From Collinsella sp. AF02-46-1 (GTDB taxonomy: Bacteria; Actinomycetota; Coriobacteriia; Coriobacteriales; Coriobacteriaceae), in NCBI GenBank assembly GCA_934876235.1, contig CAKXKM010000001.1, positions 1 to 64,000 on the forward strand: a DNA stretch of 64,000 nt, in the 5' to 3' direction. Each line of letters begins with the position of its first letter. Within the stretch, counting starts at the first letter, position 1. The position numbers and the translations under genes were made by a program. The notes beneath the pieces are model-generated. The model did no database searches, was not told the origin of the DNA, and saw only the letters and a list, made by a program, of their open reading frames with translations. Positions 43,779-50,748 of this stretch are shown piece by piece.

Positions 43779-45170
43779 GTGATTGTGGTGCGTTACTCCA
43801 GTGGCGCACCGGCGATCGTGTATTCGACCCCCAGCGCAAAGCTTTGTGTGCTGGGGGTCGCTTTATTTGCGGTCGCCGCGTGCGTTTATTGCATCGGGCT
43901 ATTCGTGAACACCATTCTTGCGCCCATCGCCATAGAGCCCAGTACGGTGATGGCGTTTGGCGGCAACCTTACCTCCGCAGCGGCCACTCTTAGCCTCGCT
44001 GGGACCATGTTGTTTGCGGGAGGGATCACACATTACGTCATGCTATCTGAATCAACACGGTTGCATGCACGCATTAGGAAGGGGCTCTTTGATCCACGTT
44101 ACGGGAATCCTCTACACCTGCGAGAAGGCGAGCTTCTTCCCGACATCTCTTGCAAAGAGACGGCTCCTGGACAGTTCGAGCTCGCCATCTCAACCTCATC
44201 CTCAACGGCAGAAGAAATATCGAAGATGGGACCTAGCATTAGCTCCCGACTTCGCGGAAGGTTCTCCCGCTACGCCGTCGTACTTGCCGAAGCAGACGTC
44301 GCATGCAATCAAGTGACCTTCTTCCTTGAAGATGTGACGTTGCATCGAGAGATCAAGGCATCGCGTGTCGAGGATTTGTGCCCGGCGAACGCCTACGAAT
44401 TCCGCGTTCAAAACGGCACGAGCATCGACCTCCGCACCTCCGGTTCCATGCTCATCGCTGGAAAGACCACGGGCGTGATCGCCCTCTTGCTCCAAGCCCT
44501 GTTGGCTGGTCCTGACGGACACGGATCGCAAGTCCTCATCATAGACCCCAAGCAGGCCGAGCTCTCCCGACTTCCTCGCGTGGTTTCACTGAATGCTGAC
44601 GGGGACGCTCGCGCAATCCTGTCTGCGTTATCACGGTTCGCCGACAGCATCAAAGAGCGACAGAGCTTCCTCAACGACAGGTCGACAGAGACGGGAGACG
44701 CCGTGCACTGGTGGGATGCGGGGCTTCACGTTTCGCTTCTCTTCATGGATGAGTACGTGGCACTCCGCACGCTGTTTCCCAAGCGCGCGAGCAAGGAGGA
44801 CCCCGATTACTGCCTCGCGACGTTTGATGGGCTGGTGAAGCGCATCGTAACGATGGGGGCGAGCGCGGGCTGCTACGCCATCATCTCGATCGCCGAGGCG
44901 TCTGTTGAGGAGGGGGGCTTGCCGTCGATGCTGCGCTCGGCGTGCAGCACCCGCGTCCTCTTCAAGCCGACGCTTCCCGAGGCGCGGCTCATATGGGGCG
45001 CGGAACGCCTGCTCGACCTCGGTGCACCTCGCACCTTCTCCCCGGGCGACGCTTGGTTCAGCAGTACGGACGGGGCGCACGACCGCATCGGCTTTGTGCA
45101 TTTTCCGATCATGGACTTCCCCGTGTACCGCGAGCTTGGGCGGCTCCTTGACCTGTACTTCAGAGAATAA
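43779..45170 (+). CDS. FtsK/SpoIIIE-type DNA translocase of the element, Walker A apparently shortened
   Basis: Two membrane helices (about 22-46 and 66-88) are followed by a cytoplasmic FtsK-like ATPase domain. Walker B LLFMDEYVAL (Asp324, Glu325) and the conserved DPKQAELSRLP and TMGASAGCYAIISIAEAS regions are intact. The P-loop reads MLIAGKTTGVIALLL (residues 224-238). The family form is IAGxTGSGKTT, so five residues (TGSGK) seem to be missing, which would abolish ATP binding. A 15-base deletion between GGAAAGACC-type direct repeats explains it. GTG start at 43779 after GAAGGG. 463 residues. In intact elements this protein moves DNA during transfer. Confidence 0.8.
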   Translation: MIVVRYSSGAPAIVYSTPSAKLCVLGVALFAVAACVYCIGLFVNTILAPIAIEPSTVMAFGGNLTSAAATLSLAGTMLFAGGITHYVMLSESTRLHARIRKGLFDPRYGNPLHLREGELLPDISCKETAPGQFELAISTSSSTAEEISKMGPSISSRLRGRFSRYAVVLAEADVACNQVTFFLEDVTLHREIKASRVEDLCPANAYEFRVQNGTSIDLRTSGSMLIAGKTTGVIALLLQALLAGPDGHGSQVLIIDPKQAELSRLPRVVSLNADGDARAILSALSRFADSIKERQSFLNDRSTETGDAVHWWDAGLHVSLLFMDEYVALRTLFPKRASKEDPDYCLATFDGLVKRIVTMGASAGCYAIISIAEASVEEGGLPSMLRSACSTRVLFKPTLPEARLIWGAERLLDLGAPRTFSPGDAWFSSTDGAHDRIGFVHFPIMDFPVYRELGRLLDLYFRE

Positions 45171-45176
45171 CCACCG

Positions 45177-45210
45177 CGGGGTCCGCTTCGCGCAGCAAAA
45201 GCGGACCCCG
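45177..45210 (+). terminator. hairpin after the FtsK-like gene
   Basis: CGGGGTCCGCTT and AAGCGGACCCCG form a 12-bp stem with a 10-base loop, seven bases after the stop codon. The T run is poor, so termination efficiency is uncertain. Confidence 0.65.
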
Positions 45211-45246
45211 TCGATTGTTCCATTACTTGAAATTCTGCTCATTTAT

Positions 45247-45277
45247 GCGCCTTGGGGAGCTTGTTATCCCAAGGCGC
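45247..45277. other. hairpin upstream of rep, candidate replication origin
   Basis: GCGCCTTGGG (45247-45256) and CCCAAGGCGC (45268-45277) enclose the loop GAGCTTGTTAT. It lies 63 bases before the Rep start. HUH-type Rep proteins nick hairpin origins usually placed just upstream of or within their own gene, so this is the best origin candidate in the element. It could instead be a terminator. Confidence 0.4.
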
Positions 45278-45339
45278 ACCCTCGGGCGCGTTCCAAAATC
45301 GTCCCGAAATAGCTCATTTACGAGAAAGGACTCGGAACC

Positions 45340-46530
45340 ATGACCAATTCTCTGCCCATGAAGACCCGCGCGATGATGTACGAGCAGCAGCTCGATCACC
45401 TGCCCCGTCTTGTGGACGAAATGTACCGAAGAATCGAAACACTCGCCCCGAAGCGCTATGCGGGCATCGTGCACGACAGCGACACGACGGACGCGGGACG
45501 TCCGGCAGCCGCGCATCTTCACGTGATGATGGAGTTCCAGAATCCGCGCTCGCTCAATAGCATCGCGAAGCTCCTTGGAGATAAACCTGAGCGCATCGAG
45601 GCTTGGAAGGCAGGTGTGGAAAACGGTTTTTCCTACCTGTGCCACAGAACGGATGGCGCACGATCCAAGCATCAGTACGACCCCAAAATCGTGCGCTCCA
45701 ATTTCGATTACCCAGCGCTACTTGCTTCTATTGAGTCGCGCGTTGCTCGAACGAGGTCCCATAGCAGCATCAAAGTCCTTCTCGATGACCTTCTCGAAGG
45801 TCGTATCGACAAGGAGTCCTTGATCTCTCAGCTCTCCGGATCCGAATATGCCCGGACATAGCGTCAGATCGAAGACGTTTATGCACGCCGCCTTCAGGTT
45901 CAGGCCCGGGAATGGCGGGGGTTGATGCTCAAGGGCGAAAGAAGGGTGGAATCAGTTTGGATCTTCGGGCCTGCTGGAACGGGGAAGTCCACCCTCGCAA
46001 AGCTCTATGCGAAGCGGAAGGGCGAACCGTTCTTCGTCTCTGGATCTACGAGAGACATCTTTCAGGGGTATGAGGGCAAGCACACGGTGATTCTTGACGA
46101 ACTTCGTCCCTCATCCATCCCCTACGCCGACCTGCTTCGCATCACGGATCCCTATGCGATGGAGCATGAGGTGATGGCACCGTCCCGATATTCCGACAAA
46201 GCGATAGCCGCCGATCTCGTAATCGTCACGACGCCCTACAGCCCCTTGGAATTCTATGGAGAACAGATGCGCCGATCCGCGACTTATCGTCCGCAAAACG
46301 ATGTCGACGGATTTGGTCAACTTGAGAGGCGCCTCTCCGTCGTTGCGGAGATACAGACGAGGGAGATCTGTCTCTCTGAGTTTAGGCACGATCTCGACGG
46401 ATACTGGCCGGTCGAAGGTTCCTCTCGTACAAACCCATATTCGAGTTATGCGCGAGGACTCGCCCCCTCGTCCTGCGCCAACGCTCTTTATAAAGAGCTT
46501 CTCGACACCGTTTCGCACTTGACAGCTTAA
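45340..46530 (+). pseudogene. replication initiator (HUH endonuclease plus helicase-like ATPase) split by an in-frame TAG
   Basis: Part 1 (45340-45861) has the HUH motif HLHVMMEF (His59, His61) and a candidate catalytic Tyr in FSYLCHRTDG, as in Rep_2-type rolling-circle initiators. Part 2, in the same frame after the TAG at 45859-45861, begins RQIEDVYARRLQVQAREWRG. It holds a Walker A IFGPAGTGKSTLAKLYA and Walker B HTVILDELRPSS, typical of the superfamily-3-like helicase domain of CRESS-type Rep proteins. Joined, they give 396 codons, a normal full length. The TAG is probably a nonsense mutation. Restart at TTG 45922 or ATG 45925 could give a separate helicase. AAAGGA precedes the first ATG. 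Confidence 0.78.
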
Positions 46531-46538
46531 CCAATCGG

Positions 46539-46580
46539 GCCCCGTGCGATAATCTTGAAATATCGCATCGGGGCTCTTTT
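46539..46580 (+). terminator. intrinsic terminator after rep
   Basis: GCCCCG-T-GCGATA pairs with TATCGC-AT-CGGGGC around a nine-base loop, followed by TCTTTTC. Confidence 0.82.
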
Positions 46581-46602
46581 CTGAACAGGAAGGAGCCTGC
46601 TA

Positions 46603-47808
46603 GTGACTGTGAGAAAAGACAGCAAAGGGCGAATCCTCAGACGCGGGGAAAGCCAGAGAAAAAACGGCCGTTACTGCTTCAAGTATGTGGATGCAAGAGG
46701 TAAAACGCGGAGCGTCTACTCGTGGACCTTGACAACTCATGATCTAACTCCGAAGGGGAAGAAAGCCAGTCCGTGCTTGCGCGCGTTGGAGCATGAGATC
46801 CAGCGCGATCTGCTTGATAAGGTCGCGCCGAACAATATGACAGTCTACGAACTCGCATCTCGTTACACTGAAACAAAGACTGCCGTGAAACAATCCACTC
46901 GAGCCGCCTACAAGACAATCCTCAATTTTCTTGCTACAGATGAATTCGGCTCGCGACGAATATGCGGTGTCACCTCCCTTGATGCCAAGGAATGGCTCAT
47001 CAACCTGCAAAAAATCCACGGCAAGCGCTATAGCACAATCCATAGCATCCGTGGTGTTCTGAGACCGGCGTTTCAACTGGCAGAGGAGAACAGCCTGATT
47101 CGCCGAAATCCCTTCTATTTCGAGCTCGCAACGATACTGACAAACGACATGGTTACACGCAAGGCCTTGGCCACTAACCAAGAACGCAGATTTCTTGCTT
47201 TCGTGGAGGGCGATGAACACTTTCACCGCTATCGTGACGCCATCTACATCCTTCTAAATACGGGCCTGCGCATTTCTGAATTCTGCGGTCTTACCGTCGA
47301 AGACCTTGATTTCAAAAACGGAAGCATTCGGGTAAACAAGCAACTTCAGCGGACCAGCAACATGCGATACTACATCGAACGTCCCAAGACGGAGAGCGGG
47401 ATCCGCTATGTTCCCATGACTCAAGCCGTGACAGAGTGTTTCAGGAGTATCCTTGCGCAACGTCTAAAGCCTTCGAGTGAGCCGGTCGTTGACGGTGTTA
47501 GCGGTTTTCTGTTTCTTGATAAAAACGAGATGCCGCGTGTTGCCCTGCACTGGGAGAAGTACTTCCACCACGCGATAGAGAAACATAATCGCATCTACAA
47601 GGATGAGCTTCCCAAAATCACACCACATGTCTGCCGACATACCTTCTGCTCGAAGATGGCACGCAGGGGAATGAACCCTGCGAAGCTAAAATGCATCATG
47701 GGCCACTCCGACATCAACGTGACTTTTAACACATACACCCATCTTGATTTCGACGACGTCAGAGAGGATATGCTGAAAATTGGATGCAAAGGACGGTCAA
47801 CATTGTGA
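46603..47808 (+). CDS. int: tyrosine-type integrase, Tn916 Int family
   Basis: Site-specific recombinase for excision and insertion of the element. The N-terminal arm-binding domain (KDSKGRILRRGESQRKNGRY, then FKYVDARGKTRSVYSW) closely follows Tn916 Int. The core domain and the catalytic residues are intact: Arg223 (NTGLRISEF), Lys262, His342 and Arg345 (PHVCRHTFC), His368 (MGHSD) and Tyr378 (NTYTHL). GTG start with AAGGAG upstream, 401 residues. It lies next to the right att site. No excisionase gene was seen nearby. Unlike Tn916 itself, this one appears to use a precise target. Confidence 0.94.
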   Translation: MTVRKDSKGRILRRGESQRKNGRYCFKYVDARGKTRSVYSWTLTTHDLTPKGKKASPCLRALEHEIQRDLLDKVAPNNMTVYELASRYTETKTAVKQSTRAAYKTILNFLATDEFGSRRICGVTSLDAKEWLINLQKIHGKRYSTIHSIRGVLRPAFQLAEENSLIRRNPFYFELATILTNDMVTRKALATNQERRFLAFVEGDEHFHRYRDAIYILLNTGLRISEFCGLTVEDLDFKNGSIRVNKQLQRTSNMRYYIERPKTESGIRYVPMTQAVTECFRSILAQRLKPSSEPVVDGVSGFLFLDKNEMPRVALHWEKYFHHAIEKHNRIYKDELPKITPHVCRHTFCSKMARRGMNPAKLKCIMGHSDINVTFNTYTHLDFDDVREDMLKIGCKGRSTL

Positions 47809-47902
47809 CAACAAGTCGTAAACCCTCGTTCTTTACGCAATTCTTACGACGCTGGAAAGAAAAATAATCCGCTCATTTATGAATCAATTTGATATTCTGT
47901 CC

Positions 47903-47933
47903 TTGACGAGGGATCAAAAAGCAGTGCGATTAT
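47903..47933 (+). promoter_or_regulatory. possible element-borne promoter for the restored phosphatase gene
   Basis: TTGACG at 47903-47908 is followed, with 19-base spacing, by GATTAT at 47928-47933. The spacing is longer than ideal. It lies inside the element between int and the phosphatase start. Confidence 0.3.
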
Positions 47934-47968
47934 CTGCGAAAACTCTGATATTCGAGAGGTTTTAGCCA

Positions 47969-48415
47969 ATGCGCAAAATCCTATTTGTCTGTCATGGGAA
48001 CATCTGTCGCTCGACGATGGCTGAGTCGGTGTTTGCCGAGCTGGTGCGCCGTGCTGGGCGCGAGGCGGAGTTCGTCATTGATTCTGCCGCGACCTCGACC
48101 GAGGAGATTGGCAACCCTCCGCATCATGGCACCGTCGCCAAGCTGCGCGAGGTCGGGATTCCCGTCGTTGCGCACCGCGCGCGCCAGGTTCGTCGCGCGG
48201 AGTATGGTGACTGGGACCACATCGTCTATATGGATGCCGAGAACGCGCGCGGCCTGCGTCGCATCTTCGGCGACGATGCCGACGGCAAGATTTCGCGGCT
48301 GCTGGATTGGACCGATCGCCCCGGCGACGTCGCCGATCCCTGGTACACCGGCAACTTCGATGCCACCTACCGCGATGTGCTCGCCGGCTGCACGGCCATG
48401 CTCGAGCAACTGTAG
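47969..48415 (+). CDS. low-molecular-weight protein tyrosine phosphatase
   Basis: Hydrolyses protein phosphotyrosine in the cytoplasm. The P-loop is CHGNICRS (Cys8, Arg14, Ser15) and the general acid Asp123 is in DPWYTG. 148 residues. The first 13 codons and the binding site GAGAGG come from the inserted element, and the rest is chromosomal. Codons 8-13 coincide with the att core, so insertion restored an intact protein with slightly altered N-terminus (MRKILFV in place of MQRVLFI). Expression now depends on element or int read-through promoters. Confidence 0.93.
   Translation: MRKILFVCHGNICRSTMAESVFAELVRRAGREAEFVIDSAATSTEEIGNPPHHGTVAKLREVGIPVVAHRARQVRRAEYGDWDHIVYMDAENARGLRRIFGDDADGKISRLLDWTDRPGDVADPWYTGNFDATYRDVLAGCTAMLEQL
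47988..48006 (+). repeat. right attachment-site core (attR)
   Basis: TCTGTCATGGGAACATCTG, identical to 40439-40457, located inside codons 7-13 of the phosphatase gene. Confidence 0.88.
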
Positions 48416-48461
48416 GCGCCCGGGCGGCGCGGATGCGTGAGCCACGCCATCGGCATAAAAT

Positions 48462-48583
48462 GAGCGTGGATAATCTCCCGCATACAAATTGAGCGTGGAT
48501 AATCTCCCACTTTGAACGCAAAACGGCGCTCTAAACGGGAGATTATCCACGCTCATTATCTTGGTGGGAGAAAATCCACGCTC
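48462..48583. repeat. family-E array: two direct and two inverted copies of an 18-bp unit
   Basis: GAGCGTGGATAATCTCCC occurs at 48462-48479 and 48491-48508. Its inverse occurs at 48537-48554 and, with two changes, at 48566-48583. The array fills the gap between the convergent phosphatase and TIGR04076 genes and stops two bases before the latter's stop codon. It can fold as nested hairpins. Confidence 0.85.
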
Positions 48584-48585
48584 GA

Positions 48586-48915
48586 TTACTCGTCGACGAT
48601 CTCGGCGAGCCAGACGTTCAACGTATCGACCTCGGGGCAGCAGAACTTTGCCGTACCGGGCTCGTTGCCGGGCACGGTTCCGCCGTAGCGCAGGATGTCG
48701 ATATAGGGAAAGCCCACATGGCAGGCCATGGAGCACATCTTGCCGCGATCGCGGTCGAAGTCGAAGACGTCGCCGGGCTTGTGGCCATGGTGGCAGCGGC
48801 ACGTGCCCAGCTGGTCCACGCAGCTAATGCGGATACGTGGGCGCTTGCCGCGTGGCGCGCCGAGCGACTTGCCCTCGCTCGCGGGCTCGGGGCCGCTTTC
48901 GCTGGCGCTACTCAT
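48586..48915 (-). CDS. TIGR04076 family protein
   Basis: A 109-residue cysteine-rich protein. The family pattern is a Cys near HKPGDVFDF, a CSMACHVGFPYIDILRYGG segment and a C-terminal FCCPEVDTLNVWLAEI. Six or more cysteines suggest metal or redox binding. Function is not established. The N-terminal ~25 residues are a Ser/Glu-rich extension. It overlaps the kinase gene by eight bases, so they are cotranscribed. Confidence 0.75.
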   Translation of the reverse strand: MSSASESGPEPASEGKSLGAPRGKRPRIRISCVDQLGTCRCHHGHKPGDVFDFDRDRGKMCSMACHVGFPYIDILRYGGTVPGNEPGTAKFCCPEVDTLNVWLAEIVDE

Positions 48916-49732
48916 GGTCGATCACATCCAGGCAGGCCTCGATGGGCAGGCCGGCAGACTTGTCCTCCTGGTCAGCGTTGCGCTCGATAAGCTCGGCCAC
49001 CACACGCATGGCATCGGCCGTTGCGTGCTGCAGGCTCCAGCCAGCCATAACGCGACCGACGAGCACCGCCGAGAACGTGTCACCGGTGCCCGGGAAATAG
49101 ACCGGGATCAGGTCGAAGGGAATCGTGAAGTACTCCCCCGCCACGTGGTCGTAACCGATGACGGCGTTCGTGCCGTCGACCACAGCGCTCGTAATGACCA
49201 CCGACTTGGCGCCCAGCGCGCGCATGGCGTCCACAAGGGCGTGGGCCTCGTCAGGCGTGATTTGCTCGGCAATGGGCGTGTCGGTGAGCAGGCACGCCTC
49301 GGTATAGTTGGGCACCGCATAGTCGGCGCACTCGAGCAGATGCCTCATGAGACCGATCGTGGACTCGGGCACACCGGCGTAAAGTTTGCCGTTGTCGCCC
49401 ATGATGGGGTCGACGAATACCTTGGTGCCCTTTTGCGCGCGGCGGTGGCAAAAGTCTGAGATGATGCGCGTCTCTTCTTCGGTCACGATAAAGCCAGTGG
49501 AGATGGCGTCGAACTCAAAGCCGAGCTCTTCCCAGATGGCGAGACTCTGACGCACGTACTCCGTGGTGTCGTGGATGTAGAACTTGGGGTAGTTGAGCGT
49601 ATCGGACACAAGTGCCGTCGGCAGGTTGTGGATACGGTAGCCCATGTGCGACAGCACCGGAAGCATGGCGGAAAGCGCGACCTTGCCATAGCCGCACATA
49701 TCGTTGATCAGCAGCAGCTGAGTATTCTTCAT
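48908..49732 (-). CDS. pyridoxal/pyridoxamine kinase (PdxY-like)
   Basis: Ribokinase-fold kinase of 274 residues that phosphorylates B6 vitamers to feed the PLP pool. LLINDMCGYGKVALSAMLPVL is the start typical of this group. FVDPIMGDNGKLYAG is the Mg-phosphate region, and FPGTGDTFSAVLVG holds the anion hole and catalytic Asp. The group annotated as pyridoxamine kinase in anaerobes fits best. ThiD-like activity is less likely. Overlaps the TIGR04076 gene downstream. Confidence 0.88.
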   Translation of the reverse strand: MKNTQLLLINDMCGYGKVALSAMLPVLSHMGYRIHNLPTALVSDTLNYPKFYIHDTTEYVRQSLAIWEELGFEFDAISTGFIVTEEETRIISDFCHRRAQKGTKVFVDPIMGDNGKLYAGVPESTIGLMRHLLECADYAVPNYTEACLLTDTPIAEQITPDEAHALVDAMRALGAKSVVITSAVVDGTNAVIGYDHVAGEYFTIPFDLIPVYFPGTGDTFSAVLVGRVMAGWSLQHATADAMRVVAELIERNADQEDKSAGLPIEACLDVIDHE

Positions 49733-49860
49733 GAGGGTCTCCCTTGTTTCGGGTGCGGCGCAGCGGCGCCACAGTGCGACTAAGTGTAGCGCAGGAGGCG
49801 TTGTGGGCGGAGGCGAGCGGTACGAAGGGCAAATTGTTGCGGAAAGGTTACGAAAACGAG

Positions 49861-49960
49861 GTAGTCGTTGGGGACGTTCTTAAATGACTAGTCGACACAA
49901 GGAGTGTCCCAAAGTGCCGACAGAAAAGGAACGTCCCCAAGTGCCGCCCCCAACGACTAC
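49861..49960. repeat. family-B nested palindromic repeat, copy 2
   Basis: GTAGTCGTTGGGG (49861-49873) and CCCCAACGACTAC (49948-49960) flank the same GGAGTGTCCCAAAGTGCCG and GGAACGTCCCCAAGTGCCG module as at 4801-4848. A family-A element follows immediately, as in copy 1. Confidence 0.78.
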
Positions 49961-49977
49961 TCGCCAGCAACGGCAAT

Positions 49978-50141
49978 GTCGATGTCTTGGCAACGATAGC
50001 GAAAACCCGCCAGAGCGAGCAAGGTGCCTTGAAACAAGGCGGCATTGACCTTTTGGTCATGCCGCCGAAGTTGAACGCCAGATTGCCGCTTAGGAGCGTT
50101 TGCAGCGTCGAGCGGTTACGGCGTTTGGCAAAACTCCGTAA
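49978..50141. repeat. family-A bipartite hairpin element, copy 5
   Basis: Hairpin I inner stem is GGCGGCATTGACC-TTTT-GGTCATGCCGCC, a compensatory T-A to C-G change relative to copy 1. The outer stem is partly decayed (CGCTTAGGAGCG). Hairpin II is GTTACGGCGTTT...AAACTCCGTAAC with one mismatch. Unlike the other copies there is no stop codon beside it. It lies just upstream of the marR promoter. Confidence 0.82.
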
Positions 50142-50157
50142 CTATAAGTTTGGTACC

Positions 50158-50217
50158 TTGACATTCATTTCTCATGCTCCTAGATTGGTTAGGCACAAAA
50201 CAATTCCACTACCTAAC
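50158..50217 (+). promoter_or_regulatory. promoter and candidate MarR operator
   Basis: TTGACA (50158-50163) and TAGATT (50181-50186) with 17-base spacing form a strong promoter. Directly after the -10, GTTAGG (50188-50193) and CCTAAC (50212-50217) form an inverted repeat covering the start site, suited to autorepression by the downstream MarR protein. Confidence 0.75.
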
Positions 50218-50241
50218 TAAAGAAAGGAGCAACACTAATTC

Positions 50242-50748
50242 ATGTGCGATGAACCTCTTAACCTTTGTTCGCACGAGCCCGGCGGCGACCCGTCACAGCC
50301 GGCGGATGTACCCGAAGCGGTTAGCTCAGAAGACAAGCTTGCCAAGCGCATCCTCAATGGCCTAGGCTTTTGCGGCCATTACATGCATTTTCATGGCGGA
50401 GGTGTGTCCGGCAAGGCGCCCATCATCTGCCTGCTGGCCAAGCAACCCGGCGGCGAGATGTCGCAGCAGGAACTCGGCATGCACTTTGACCTCAAGCCGG
50501 GGTCGCTTTCCGAGATCCTGTCCAAGCTCGAGCTCAACGGCCTCATCGAGCGCAGCCGTAACCCCAAGGATCGACGGCAGCTCACCATTCGCCTGACCGA
50601 AACCGGCCGGGAAAACGCCCGCATCGACCAGGCGGCCCGCATTCGCTTTAGAGAGCAAGCCTTTAGTGCCCTCACCCACGACGAGCGCGAGCAGCTCGCC
50701 GAAATGCTCGAGAAAATCCGTGTAACCTGGGAGGAACTGGATGATTAA
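50242..50748 (+). CDS. MarR-family transcriptional regulator
   Basis: Winged-helix regulator of 168 residues: LLAKQPGGEMSQQELGMHFDLKPG is the helix-turn-helix, followed by SLSEILSKLELNGLIERSRN and the wing PKDRRQLTIRLTETGRE. An N-terminal extension of ~35 residues contains several Cys and His (CDEPLNLCSHEPG) and could be a metal or redox sensor. It overlaps the first exporter gene by eight bases and probably represses the operon until an exported compound binds. Confidence 0.9.
   Translation: MCDEPLNLCSHEPGGDPSQPADVPEAVSSEDKLAKRILNGLGFCGHYMHFHGGGVSGKAPIICLLAKQPGGEMSQQELGMHFDLKPGSLSEILSKLELNGLIERSRNPKDRRQLTIRLTETGRENARIDQAARIRFREQAFSALTHDEREQLAEMLEKIRVTWEELDD

Larger units (their letters stand above)
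40439..48006. mobile_element. integrated element (Tn916-type integrase, IME/ICE-like), about 7.5 kb, inserted in a tyrosine phosphatase gene
   Basis: Bounded by 19-bp direct repeats TCTGTCATGGGAACATCTG at 40439-40457 and 47988-48006. The content fits an integrative element: tyrosine integrase at the right end, Rep with HUH and helicase parts, FtsK-like translocase, DUF961-like gene and an ABC-F cargo gene. No relaxase other than Rep and no type IV secretion genes are visible, so at most it would be mobilisable. Base composition is lower in GC and codon use less biased than in flanking genes. Several genes are damaged, which suggests it is no longer mobile. Confidence 0.85.

Noticed and set aside
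43431..46530. Stop-codon recoding or a suppressor system in the mobile element
   Set aside because: Two different stop codons (TAA and TAG), a P-loop deletion and frameshifts occur together, and no tRNA gene is in the element. Ordinary decay explains all of it.
47809..47968. Excisionase gene next to the integrase
   Set aside because: No frame of suitable length or composition was found in the gap on either strand.
48462..48583. CRISPR-like short repeats
   Set aside because: Only four units, two of them inverted, with unequal spacing and no cas genes, so a palindromic array and not a CRISPR.
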